This document shows, piece by piece, positions 17,981-26,234 of a stretch of DNA of 64,000 nucleotides (the first letter of the stretch is position 1; every line of letters begins with the position of its first letter). The DNA is from CAZYFH01 sp964646815 (GTDB lineage: Bacteria; Acidobacteriota; Vicinamibacteria; Vicinamibacterales; UBA8438): assembly GCA_964646815.1 (NCBI GenBank), contig CAZYFH010000008.1, forward strand, positions 1 through 64,000, given 5' to 3'. The notes beneath the pieces were generated by a model. That model ran no database searches. It saw only the letters and a list, made by a program, of their open reading frames with translations, and was not told the origin of the DNA. The position numbers were made by a program, and so were the translations under genes.

Positions 17981-18646
17981 ATGAAGAGAGTTCAAAGCGC
18001 TATTGTTCTGGCCGCGCTCGTCGCGCTGGCTTCATCTGTGTATACGCAACAGGCTCCCATGAGCTTTTTCGTAACCAGCACAGGACCGGGTGACGGCGCC
18101 AACCTCGGCGGACTCGAAGGTGCGGACGCCCACTGTCAGATGCTCGCGGCCGGTGTCGGTCGTGGCAGCGCCACCTGGCGCGCCTACCTCAGTCAAGCTT
18201 CGGGTTTTCGGGGTCCGGCTGCGATTAACGCCCGCGATCGCATCGGAACCGGCCCGTGGTACAACGCAAATGGGGCGATGATTGCGGCGAACGTCACAGA
18301 TCTTCACGGAGATGTCCAGCGCGACCGAAACAACATCCGCAAGCCCACCGCGCTGGACGAAAACGGGGAAGAGGTCAAGGGAGTCGGGGACCAGCCCAAC
18401 GAACACGATGTTCTGACCGGCTCGGACTCCCACGGCCGGGTCGTTGGACCCGTTGGCACGGCCGCGGCGACCACCTGTGACAACTGGACCAGTAACGGTG
18501 ACGGTGCGGCTATCGTTGGCCACCACGACCGTCTTGGTGGTCCCAACGCATCGTGGAATTCGGCGCATTCCAGTTTCGGCTGCAGCCAGGAGAATCTGGT
18601 GGCGACCGGCGGTGCCGGACTCTTTTACTGCTTCGCGAGCAACTGA
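17981..18646 (+). CDS. Secreted endostatin/C-type-lectin-like fold protein
   Basis: A 221-residue exported protein with AAGGAG upstream of the ATG and a signal peptide (residues 5-22). The mature part follows a bacterial family with a collagen-NC10/endostatin-like fold: SFFVTSTGPGDGANLGGLEG, DAHCQMLA, WRAYLSQ, NARDRIGTGPWYNA, NEHDVLTGSD, TTCDNWTSNG, VGHHDR, SWNSAHSSFGC and GGAGLFYCFA. The conserved cysteines fit two disulfides. Such proteins are secreted or surface-exposed and their ligand is unknown. It is the only clearly intact gene in a 2-kb zone of fragments, and that makes selection for its function plausible. Confidence 0.82.
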   Translation: MKRVQSAIVLAALVALASSVYTQQAPMSFFVTSTGPGDGANLGGLEGADAHCQMLAAGVGRGSATWRAYLSQASGFRGPAAINARDRIGTGPWYNANGAMIAANVTDLHGDVQRDRNNIRKPTALDENGEEVKGVGDQPNEHDVLTGSDSHGRVVGPVGTAAATTCDNWTSNGDGAAIVGHHDRLGGPNASWNSAHSSFGCSQENLVATGGAGLFYCFASN

Positions 18647-18732
18647 TGTGATTCCGGGAGGTTCGCGACACCGGCATGTGTTCCACGGGAGCGGTCGAGT
18701 GGCCTACGGTCGTCTCCCGGTGCGGTGTCCGC

Positions 18733-18897
18733 GAGCATCCTTTGCCCGCTCGCGTCCACCACGTTGCGGTAGCCGATGGGGGTAACGGACGGCCAGAGGT
18801 CCTGCTGAGCCTTTTCCGTCATTCCCTTCCGGGTCTCCTCCGAGAGGTTGTCGATGTAGTTCTTGACCATCAACACCTTGATGCCGTGTATGGGCGA
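18733..18897 (-). pseudogene. Serine site-specific recombinase fragment
   Basis: On the minus strand a 55-codon stretch reads HGIKVLMVKNYIDNLSEETR followed by KGM..KAQQ..WPS..PIGYRN, the linker between catalytic and DNA-binding parts of large resolvase/invertase-type recombinases. The catalytic serine region and the C-terminal domain are missing, and the frame runs into unrelated sequence after VVDASGQRML. It is a relic of a phage- or transposon-type recombinase. Confidence 0.8.
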
Positions 18898-18980
18898 TAG
18901 GCGCTACTAGACCCTCTTGTCAACATAACGCTCGTTCTTCGACCCCGACGCTAGACGCCTCACGCCCCGCTTGAGTCTTC

Positions 18981-19380
18981 GACAACGACATCGTAATCGC
19001 GCTCGCGCTGTATGGCGTCGAGTTTTTTGCGGACAAGATCCCGTGGGTCGACTTGCTCTGGGATGCGGTCCACACGCCGATCCGACCGCTGGGCGGCGCC
19101 GTCATCACGGTGATGGCGCTGGGGGCGAGGCGACCACGAGCAGCGGGGGGGTGATGGCCCATGTCGGCGGGGCGGTAGCGCCGGCGCGCACCTGACGAAG
19201 GCGATCACCCGCGCCGCCGTGAACAGGAAGCCGGAGTCGGCGTCGAACTGGGTGCTGAGCTTCGCCGAAGACGGGTTCGTCATCGGGCTGGGCATCCTGA
19301 CGCTGAGCGACCCGGTGGCCGCGCTCGTCGTCGCCAGCGTCCTGTTTCTGCTGATTCTGCTCTTCCTCGGTGCCATCTGA
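18981..19380 (+). pseudogene. DUF4126-type membrane protein remnant (two frameshifts)
   Basis: The plus strand reads NDIVIALALYGVEFFADKIP then WVDLLWDAVHTPIRPLGGAV, matching the middle of DUF4126 proteins. Near 19130 it shifts frame through a Gly/Ala-rich stretch, then shifts back around 19180 into GAHLTKAITRAAVNRKPESA and the two C-terminal hydrophobic segments ending LLFLGAI. The N-terminal third is absent. With at least two frame changes and no start it is a pseudogene. Confidence 0.75.
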
Positions 19381-19425
19381 CGCTCCCGCGCCCGCCTGGC
19401 GCTGGCTGGCTGCTCGCCGCACGGC

Positions 19426-19454
19426 GCCCGCCTGGACCCGCCAGACAGGCGGGC
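19426..19454 (-). terminator. Hairpin downstream of frdD (candidate terminator)
   Basis: A perfect 9-bp inverted repeat, GCCCGCCTG and CAGGCGGGC, with an 11-base loop lies 83 bp past the frdD stop codon. There is no T-tract, so it would be a weak intrinsic terminator or an mRNA-stabilising 3' hairpin. Confidence 0.45.
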
Positions 19455-19536
19455 AGAGACGTCCGACCGGAGACATCAACCCTCCCGTCGATGATTCTGA
19501 CGACGCGTAGCCTGAAGGGGGGAGATGCTTCGCCGA

Positions 19537-19890
19537 TCACATCGCGAGGAACAGCAGGTAGGCGGCGACAACCGAGCCAGTAAACGCCCCGCCGTAGGTG
19601 CCGACGAGGATTATCCCATTCAGATGCCTGATCTGTGCACCATCGTACAGCGTATAGCGGAATCGGTGAGCCGCGTGAAACAGCGATAGGACACAGAGGA
19701 CGAGCAGGTAAAGACGTGTCACCGGAGATTTGAGCAATCCGAGGAGGCTGTCATAACCTGGAGCTTCGATCCAGCCTAGAGGAAAGGCCAGACCGAAGAG
19801 GAACACATGCACGGGTAGGAGGAACGCAGCTGTGACCCCTCCCGCGCTGAAGAGCGTCCAGAAGAAAGCCACGTAGGATTTCTTCGCCAT
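19537..19890 (-). CDS. frdD: Fumarate reductase membrane anchor subunit D
   Basis: A 117-residue integral membrane subunit that, with FrdC, anchors the FrdAB catalytic dimer and forms the quinol site. Three hydrophobic helices are visible (about residues 8-35, 54-73, 90-115), the standard size for FrdD. The loop HAAHRFRYTLYDG matches the FrdD segment with conserved His/Arg. No haem-ligand pattern of SdhC type is apparent, in line with haem-free type D enzymes. The ATG at 19890 was chosen; an in-frame GTG at 19899 would overlap the frdC stop. Confidence 0.9.
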   Translation of the reverse strand: MAKKSYVAFFWTLFSAGGVTAAFLLPVHVFLFGLAFPLGWIEAPGYDSLLGLLKSPVTRLYLLVLCVLSLFHAAHRFRYTLYDGAQIRHLNGIILVGTYGGAFTGSVVAAYLLFLAM

Positions 19891-19891
19891 T

Positions 19892-20308
19892 CTAGCCACC
19901 GAGGACGAACCAGGCGACGACGCCCGATAACACGACCCACGCCACGTAGTGAGGCGCGATGATCAGTGGATCGGGAACGCGCTTTCCACCCACTCGAAGG
20001 ATCAGCGCTCGGGCCGTGATGTGGAACCAGGTGAAAGTGTGGAGGAGGAGGAAAAGTAAGGCGACGATGTTCACGAGAACGACGAGGGGATGCGTCATGA
20101 ACTCCTGAAATGCCGCGTGCTCAGCCCTTCCCTGACCCAACGCGTGAACTTGCATTAGCGTGATCACAATGAAGTACGCCACGAACACACTGCTCAGTTC
20201 CCGCAGCATGAACTTCGCGTGAGACCATTGTAAAAGCCACCAGTAAGGAGATACACGCGTACGGTACCACTGCGGGTGAAACTCCTGGTATGCCGGATTA
20301 CTCTTCAT
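19892..20308 (-). CDS. frdC: Fumarate reductase membrane anchor subunit C
   Basis: A 138-residue membrane anchor with three helices (about 29-50, 70-93, 111-136). The start (MKSNPAYQEFHPQWYRTRVS) matches FrdC N-termini, and the helix THPLVVLVNIVALLFLLLHT leads into TWFHITAR, the conserved quinone-site region. The start codon overlaps the frdB stop as ATGA, showing translational coupling. With FrdD it transfers electrons from menaquinol to FrdB. Confidence 0.92.
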   Translation of the reverse strand: MKSNPAYQEFHPQWYRTRVSPYWWLLQWSHAKFMLRELSSVFVAYFIVITLMQVHALGQGRAEHAAFQEFMTHPLVVLVNIVALLFLLLHTFTWFHITARALILRVGGKRVPDPLIIAPHYVAWVVLSGVVAWFVLGG

Positions 20309-21048
20309 TCCGCGCCCCGGGGCATGATGAAGGATTGGAACCAGTCCACTGTCGCGGTCAATTTGTATTGTTGGATGGCCCGCGCGGGGTCGACATTCTT
20401 CGGGCACACTTTGGTGCACTCGCCAACGAACGTGCAGCCCCAGACTCCATCGTGGTCTGAGAGCACGTCAAGGCGCTCCCGCGATCCCTGATCCCGTGAA
20501 TCCATGTTGTAGCGCTGAGCGAGGGCGATCGCCGCCGGCCCGGTGAAATTTGAATCCAGTCCGTAGACAGGACACGCGGAATAGCACAGCATGCAGTTGA
20601 TGCACATGCTGAACTGTTTGTAGGCGTCCAGTTGCGCTGGGCTCTGAAGATACTCTCCTGCTGACACGGGTTTTTCGTCTCTTGGGATGATCCACGGCTT
20701 GACACTTTTGAGTTTTCCCATGAAATCGGTCATGTCGATCGTGAGATCGCGAATGATCGGGAAGTAACGGAGCGGTTCGATGCGGACGGGGCCTGGCGCG
20801 TAATCGGACACGAACGTCGCACACGTCAGCTTGGGTTCCCCGTTGACCATCATGCCGCAACTGCCGCAGATTCCCATCCGACAGGACCATCGGAACGACA
20901 GCGATCCGTCGATCTTGTCCTTGATGTAGTTCAGGGCGTCGAGGAGAACCCACTCATCGCTGAATGGAACCTCGTACTCTTGAATCGTCGGTTCCGTTTC
21001 CTGCTCGGGCCGGTACCGCGTGACATGGAGGACGACCTTGTCTGTCAT
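20305..21048 (-). CDS. frdB: Fumarate reductase iron-sulfur subunit
   Basis: A 247-residue protein that relays electrons from the membrane anchors to FrdA. All three clusters are present: [2Fe-2S] ligands C56, C61, C64 and C76; [4Fe-4S] in CINCMLCYSAC (C149, C152, C155) with C215; and the [3Fe-4S] set around C159, C205 and C211 (CTFVGECTKVCPKNVD). Length and motif spacing match E. coli FrdB. It sits between frdA (6 bp upstream) and frdC (4-bp overlap). Confidence 0.96.
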   Translation of the reverse strand: MTDKVVLHVTRYRPEQETEPTIQEYEVPFSDEWVLLDALNYIKDKIDGSLSFRWSCRMGICGSCGMMVNGEPKLTCATFVSDYAPGPVRIEPLRYFPIIRDLTIDMTDFMGKLKSVKPWIIPRDEKPVSAGEYLQSPAQLDAYKQFSMCINCMLCYSACPVYGLDSNFTGPAAIALAQRYNMDSRDQGSRERLDVLSDHDGVWGCTFVGECTKVCPKNVDPARAIQQYKLTATVDWFQSFIMPRGAE

Positions 21049-21054
21049 GCGCGC

Positions 21055-22803
21055 CTACTTTCCATAGACTCGTTCCGAAGGCGGCCAACGGGTGATGGTC
21101 ACCGGGAGGTACTCAATTCGGGACGAGCCATCTTCATTTCGGTAGAAGAGCGAATGCGCGAGGAAATCAGCGTCGTTCCGGTCGGGGAAATCGGTCCGTT
21201 GGTGAGCTCCACGGGATTCGGTTCGATTTAAGCCGCACCGGACGATCGCAGCAGCCACGTCGAGCATGTATGCAAGCTCGAGTGCTGAGGTCAATTCAGT
21301 GTTGAAGGTCCGGCTATCGTCTTCGATCAGGACGTTGCGGAAGCGATCTTGGAGTTCTCGGATCTTGTCCGTCGATTTCTTGAGCGCCTCGCGGTTTCTG
21401 TAGATGCCCGCGCCCTCCTCCATAGCGGCCTGCATTTCTTGCCTGATCGTCGCGATCCGTTCGGTGCCACCCGTCTTTCGTAGATACTGCTCTTCCAGGC
21501 GACGGCGTTCGTCGTTGGCCTGAGCCACAATGTGCTTCGAGGGCTCCTTCTGATCCGAAGCGAAGGCCGCCGCCGCCTTCCCTGCGCGGGCTCCGAACAC
21601 GAGCAGCTCTGGTAGAGAATTCGATCCAAGGCGATTCGCCCCGTTGATGCTGACGCAGGCGACCTCGCCGGCGGCAAACAAGCCGGCGATCGGGGTTGCA
21701 CCGTCCTTGTCCGTATGAACGCCTCCCATGCAGTAATGAACGACAGGTCGGACGGGAATCATCTCTCGGACGGGATCGATGTTCTGGTACTTGATGCAGA
21801 GCTCCCGGACGAACGGGATCCTGGCGTCGATCTTCTTTTCTCCTAGATGCCGGAGATCGAGATTGACGACGTGACCGTGCGGACCTTCGATCGTGCGTCC
21901 TTGTGCCTGTTCCTTGACGAAGGCCTGCGACAGGCGGTCCCGTGGACCCAGTTCCATCGAGCGCAGCACAGGTTCGCGCTCGGGTGTGCCCAGATCGTAA
22001 TCCTGCAGATAACGATATTCGTCCTTATTCACTAGATAACCGCCCTCCGCTCTCGCGGCTTCCGTGATTAGGATGCCGGTGAACGGAAGGCCGGTCGGAT
22101 GGTACTGGACGAACTCCATGTCCTTCAGAGGCGCACCGGCCCAGAGTGCCAACGCCATTCCGTCGCCGTTCTTGATGTTGGCGTTCGTGGTGAACGGAAA
22201 CACTTTGCCGCAGCCGCCGGTGCAGAGGATTACCGCCTTCGCGGTGATCGCCACGATCTTCCCGGACATCAGTTCCAAGGCCACCACGCCTTGCACTCGG
22301 CCATCGTCGACGAGCAATTTGGTGACGAACCACTCGTCATACCGGACGATGGGGTCGTACTTGAGCGATGTCTGGAACAACGTGTGGAGCATGTGGAAGC
22401 CGGTCTTGTCCGATGCAAACCAGGTCCGCTTCTTCTTCATGCCGCCAAACGGCCGTACCGCGATTCGTCCGTCCGGCGTCCGGCTCCACGGACAGCCCCA
22501 GTGCTCCATCTGCAGTAGTTCTTTGGGAGCTTCGTCTACAAACAGTTCGACCGCGTCTTGGTCGCATAGCCAGTCGCCCCCGGAAACGGTGTCGTAGGCG
22601 TGTTCATCGAGGCTGTCGTCCTGTGCGACCGCACCCGCGGCACCACCCTCCGCCGAAACCGTGTGGCTCCGCATCGGATAGACCTTCGAGACCACGGCAA
22701 CGCTGAGTTCGGGTTTGGACTCCGCTACGGTAATAGCCGCGCGAAGACCTGCACCGCCACCACCAACAAGGAGAACATCGTGAGAGAAGACGTCCACTAC
22801 CAC
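21055..22803 (-). CDS. frdA: Fumarate reductase flavoprotein subunit
   Basis: The 582-residue catalytic subunit reduces fumarate to succinate in anaerobic respiration, or runs in reverse as succinate dehydrogenase. The FAD-binding GGGGAG loop (residues 14-19) is followed by SHTVSAEGG, whose H47 is the covalent FAD attachment site. The capping and active-site segments YHPTGLPFTGILITEAARAE, VNLDLRHLGEKK, VVHYCMGGVHTD and NRLGSNSLPELLVFG are intact. GTG 22803 is the first start; a GTG two codons later, with GAGG just upstream, is equally possible. It is the first gene of frdABCD, with no sdh genes in the window. Fumarate reduction is favoured by the E. coli-like operon order. Confidence 0.96.
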   Translation of the reverse strand: MVVDVFSHDVLLVGGGGAGLRAAITVAESKPELSVAVVSKVYPMRSHTVSAEGGAAGAVAQDDSLDEHAYDTVSGGDWLCDQDAVELFVDEAPKELLQMEHWGCPWSRTPDGRIAVRPFGGMKKKRTWFASDKTGFHMLHTLFQTSLKYDPIVRYDEWFVTKLLVDDGRVQGVVALELMSGKIVAITAKAVILCTGGCGKVFPFTTNANIKNGDGMALALWAGAPLKDMEFVQYHPTGLPFTGILITEAARAEGGYLVNKDEYRYLQDYDLGTPEREPVLRSMELGPRDRLSQAFVKEQAQGRTIEGPHGHVVNLDLRHLGEKKIDARIPFVRELCIKYQNIDPVREMIPVRPVVHYCMGGVHTDKDGATPIAGLFAAGEVACVSINGANRLGSNSLPELLVFGARAGKAAAAFASDQKEPSKHIVAQANDERRRLEEQYLRKTGGTERIATIRQEMQAAMEEGAGIYRNREALKKSTDKIRELQDRFRNVLIEDDSRTFNTELTSALELAYMLDVAAAIVRCGLNRTESRGAHQRTDFPDRNDADFLAHSLFYRNEDGSSRIEYLPVTITRWPPSERVYGK

Positions 22804-22913
22804 CTCGAGTAACGTGTACGGCGAAGAATCGTGACGGAAACGGTCAAGACCTTACCTAACGCGTCTTCGTCAATTAGTCCACGGAGACCTATCAAATGCT
22901 GAGCGAGATTTGG

Positions 22914-23138
22914 CTAATGCGCGGCAAGGAGTTCGTCGACGAGCGTGTTGCCGTTGTGATGAACCACTGTTCGGTCGACGCTGCCGTCGTGGTACTCGTG
23001 ACAAGTAATGGCGCACCCGCAAGCGTAGCACTCATATTCGGTGACCATGATTTCCTCGTCTCGGTCCTCGTAGCGCTCGCCGTCCATGGTATTGCCGCAC
23101 GCGGCACTTTGGTTCTTGAAGGCGGGCGCTGGATCCAT
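22914..23138 (-). CDS. Small Cys-rich hypothetical protein
   Basis: I do not recognise it. The 74-residue product is acidic, with a candidate metal-binding knuckle YECYACGCAITCHEYHDG (C-x2-C-x-C-x3-C-H), and ends in VVHHNGNTLVDELLAAH. The composition is more protein-like than the other frames here, but the ribosome-binding site is weak. It lies just upstream of frdA on the same strand, 110 bp away, and could be a small zinc protein or redox-responsive regulator. Existence is only moderately supported. Confidence 0.4.
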   Translation of the reverse strand: MDPAPAFKNQSAACGNTMDGERYEDRDEEIMVTEYECYACGCAITCHEYHDGSVDRTVVHHNGNTLVDELLAAH

Positions 23139-23608
23139 CGCTCTGCCAGAGCGATTGTTCGACCTTCTGCCTTTACCGCCGATCCTGGCGTCTCTTGGTC
23201 GACCGCTCCCGGGTAGTTGGCCGCCACGTCGAAGTCTCAAGGAATCTACGAGACACGATACTAGCACTGGGGACGAACGTGGGGCTAGGCGATCCCAATC
23301 TCGGAGCTAGGATCGAGCCATGTGTTACGGGAGCGGTACTCGTGCATGAGAGCGGTGAGGGCTCTGGGTTCTCCGATCCGATCTGGGGGATATCCGAATA
23401 TGCCTTTCATGAAGGCAATCACGCCGCCGAACTTGCTGTTCCGGTCCAGGGCGAAAGATGCTAGATGGCACAGTCGACTCGAGTCGGAGCGTTTCATTCA
23501 CGTCCGTACGGAACGTGGCCCTCGCCTTCGGCATCGCGCTGCCTCATCGCTTGACACTCACCTCGCCCTGGCGATAATCGCCCCGATGCAGCGCAGGACT
23601 GCGAGTTC
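23139..23608. other. Mostly non-coding spacer (470 bp) with one possible gene scrap
   Basis: No complete gene is visible. At 23396-23422 the plus strand reads EYAFHEGNH, matching 8 of 9 residues of the C-terminal signature of the DLQG(Y/I)W family (EYACHEGNH at 10378 onwards). It may be the end of a decayed third copy, but upstream sequence does not clearly continue the match. The rest holds the promoter of the cytochrome c gene. Confidence 0.35.
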
Positions 23609-24484
23609 ATGCTGACTCGCCACATCACCGCCGTTGCCGCGGTCGCCGTCATAATCGCGACTGGCACCGCCATCGCGCGCGGGGCCGGTCGTTCCACTGG
23701 TCCCGCTTCGGAAGGGCAGCAAGGCCGCCGCCAGCGGATCTATCCGGCGCTGCAGCGTCCACCCGGTGATCCCGCCGTGATCGCGCGCGGTCGGGGACTG
23801 TACGATCTCAACTGCCGTGCCTGCCACGGCGCCGATTTGCGCGGCGGGGATCTTGGTGGGCCCAATCTGCTGCGGTCGCAGCTCGTGCTCGGCGACCGGC
23901 AAGGTGAGTCGATGTGGCCGGTCATGCGGGACGGGCAGTCGTCGCCGGGCGAAGAATCGATGCCGCCGCAGCCGTTGACCGAGGACGATGGGCGCGCGGT
24001 TGCGGAGTTCATCCACAGCATCCTCGCCTCGGCCACGCCGCAGGGCGGGCCGCCGCGGGGTGATCGCGTGGAGCTGAACGTACTGGTGGGGGACGCGGCG
24101 GCGGGCGAGGTCTACTTCGCCGCGACCTGCGCGGCCTGTCACTCGGCCGGTGGGGACCTGCAGGGGATCGCCACCCGGATCCCGGATGCGAAGCAATTGC
24201 AGAACACCTGGGTCCGCGGCGGCGCGCGGGCCGCCACTCGACCGCCAGTCCTGGTGACGGTGACCGAGCCGTCCGGCGAGCGCGTGGAAGGCCGGCTCGA
24301 TCGGCTGGACGACTTCATCGTTGTGCTCACGACGCCTGATGGCCGACATCGGTCGTTCAGCCGGCGTGGCGGCGTGCCCGCGGTGGAGGTCGATGATCCG
24401 ATGTCGCGCCACACCGAGCTGCTCACCGAGTACAGCGACGCGAACATCCACGACGTCACGGCGTATCTGGCCACGCTCAAATGA
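23609..24484 (+). CDS. Dihaem cytochrome c, electron acceptor of the PQQ dehydrogenase
   Basis: A 291-residue exported cytochrome with signal peptide (residues 4-24). Two c-type haem sites are present: C69-R-A-C72-H73 in LYDLNCRACHGADLRGGDLGGPNL, and C174-A-A-C177-H178. The first domain is of the small cytochrome c class with a likely Met ligand in MPPQPL. The second is followed by a beta segment (VTVTEPSGERVEGRL) often seen in quinoprotein-linked cytochromes. The stop overlaps the PQQ dehydrogenase start (ATGA), strong evidence that it takes electrons from that enzyme. Confidence 0.92.
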   Translation: MLTRHITAVAAVAVIIATGTAIARGAGRSTGPASEGQQGRRQRIYPALQRPPGDPAVIARGRGLYDLNCRACHGADLRGGDLGGPNLLRSQLVLGDRQGESMWPVMRDGQSSPGEESMPPQPLTEDDGRAVAEFIHSILASATPQGGPPRGDRVELNVLVGDAAAGEVYFAATCAACHSAGGDLQGIATRIPDAKQLQNTWVRGGARAATRPPVLVTVTEPSGERVEGRLDRLDDFIVVLTTPDGRHRSFSRRGGVPAVEVDDPMSRHTELLTEYSDANIHDVTAYLATLK

Positions 24485-26184
24485 CACGCACAAACGTCGT
24501 GCTCATCGCGTCGTTGTTAGGCGGGATTGGGGGGCTGGGTGCAGTTGTCGCGCCCGCTGTGCTCGCCGGGCAGGAGCGGGGTAGCGTCGATCCGGCCTCG
24601 CTTCTGGAGCCGCTGAAAGATTCGTGGCCCACCTACTCCGGTGACTACACCGGCCGGCGCTACAGCGGCCTCGCAGAGGTCACCACCGAGACGGTGACGC
24701 GCCTCTCGCTAGCCTGGACCAGGCAGTTGGACACCGGCATGCCGAGGCTCGACGACAGCGCGGGCAGGCGCGGCGAGACTCCCACGTTCGTCGGTGGAAG
24801 AGGGACCGGCGAGTTCACGATCGGTAGCCAGCGTATCAAGGGCAGTATCCTGCAGGTCGGCGATCTGCTATATGCGACGGCACCGGACCACGTGTGGGCG
24901 CTCGACGCCCGCGACGGCGGGGTACGCTGGCACTACTTCTGGAAGACGCGGGGAGGCCCCCACATCGGGAACCGCGGCGCGGCCTTGTGGCACGACTATC
25001 TCTTCTTTGAGACCCCCGACAACTACCTCGTCTCCCTCGACGCGCGGACCGGCGAGGAGCGATGGCACACCGAGATCGCGAGCTTCGACGAGCAGTACTT
25101 CTCCACGATGTCGCCCATCGTGATCGGCAATCACGTGCTGGCCGGAACGGGCAACGACCTCGACGCACCGGGGTTCCTGCAGTCGTTCGATCCGGAAACA
25201 GGCGAGCGGCAGTGGCGGTTTTACACGGTCCCGATGAGTCCGGGTGACCCAGGCCTCGATACCTGGCCCAACCTGGACGCGGCACGCCATGGCGGCGGGC
25301 AGGTCTGGGTCCCCGGCGTCTACGATCCCGATACCAACTACTACATCTTCGGCACGGGCAACCCGACGCCCGGGTACACGGGTGTGGCCCGACCGGGCGA
25401 CAACCTGTTCACCTGCACCCTCATGGCCGTCGATGTCGATACGGGTGAGATGGGGTGGTACTTCCAGACTTCGCCTCACGATACGCATGACTGGGACTCC
25501 GCACAGACGCCGGTCCTGATTGACGGGATCGTGAACGGCGAGCCTCGCAAGCTCGTGTCGACCGCGGCGCGAAACGGCTACTTCTTCACCGTCGATCGCG
25601 TGACCGGCGCACACATCGCGACGAGTCGATACGGGGCCACCTCGAACTGGGCCAGCCACATCCGAGACAGCGGGTCTCCCAATCCCGATCCCGACAAAGA
25701 GGCGATCATTCCCGGTGCGCTCGTCTCTCCAGTCGAAGGAGGCGTCGCGAACTGGCAGCCGCCAGCGTTCAACCCCGACACGGGGCTCTTCTACACGCAG
25801 GAGAACAACGGGTTCAATCTTCTGTATCTGACCGACCCAGATCCGCGCGGCTCGATGGGACTGGGGGGCAAGGATCGGGTGCCGGTCGGCTCTGGCGGAA
25901 ACGCCTTTTCGGCGATCGACTACCGGACCGGTCGAACGGTCTGGCGGCATCCGTGGCCACCCGGGGGCGGCGGCGGAGCCGGCGTGCTAACGACCGCGGG
26001 TGGCGTCGTCTTCACCGGCGACGGTAGCGGGAATTTCGTGGCGTTCGACGCGGCGGATGGCCGTCTCGTCTGGCACACGCGGATCGGCAATATCTCGAAC
26101 GCGCCGGAGACGTATCTGCTCGATGGGCGCCAGCACGTCCTGGTGGCCGTCGGTGACCGCCTGTTCGCGTTCGTGCTGTACTGA
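24481..26184 (+). CDS. PQQ-dependent alcohol dehydrogenase (methanol/ethanol family)
   Basis: A 567-residue periplasmic quinoprotein that oxidises an alcohol using PQQ. The signal peptide ends near residue 32. Family phrases are WPTYSGDYTGRRYSGL, GGRGTGEF, IGNRGAAL, FGTGNPTPGYTGVARPGDNL (active-site loop), TSPHDTHDWD, AARNGYFFTVDRVTG, NWQPPAFNPDTGLFYTQ and WRHPWPPGGGGGAGVLTTAG. Translation is coupled to the dihaem cytochrome. PQQ synthesis genes are absent from the window. The MDH-type adjacent Cys-Cys pair is not seen, so it is not a classical methanol dehydrogenase, and the substrate is open. Confidence 0.92.
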   Translation: MTRTNVVLIASLLGGIGGLGAVVAPAVLAGQERGSVDPASLLEPLKDSWPTYSGDYTGRRYSGLAEVTTETVTRLSLAWTRQLDTGMPRLDDSAGRRGETPTFVGGRGTGEFTIGSQRIKGSILQVGDLLYATAPDHVWALDARDGGVRWHYFWKTRGGPHIGNRGAALWHDYLFFETPDNYLVSLDARTGEERWHTEIASFDEQYFSTMSPIVIGNHVLAGTGNDLDAPGFLQSFDPETGERQWRFYTVPMSPGDPGLDTWPNLDAARHGGGQVWVPGVYDPDTNYYIFGTGNPTPGYTGVARPGDNLFTCTLMAVDVDTGEMGWYFQTSPHDTHDWDSAQTPVLIDGIVNGEPRKLVSTAARNGYFFTVDRVTGAHIATSRYGATSNWASHIRDSGSPNPDPDKEAIIPGALVSPVEGGVANWQPPAFNPDTGLFYTQENNGFNLLYLTDPDPRGSMGLGGKDRVPVGSGGNAFSAIDYRTGRTVWRHPWPPGGGGGAGVLTTAGGVVFTGDGSGNFVAFDAADGRLVWHTRIGNISNAPETYLLDGRQHVLVAVGDRLFAFVLY

Positions 26185-26234
26185 TCCGGACGAGCTACCG
26201 CACGGAGCGGTCGATAGGACGGCGAGGAACGACC

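Noticed and set aside
22804..22913. FNR-type box before frdA
   Set aside because: TTGAT/TTGAC half-sites occur, but none has the correct inverted partner at the TTGAT-N4-ATCAA spacing.
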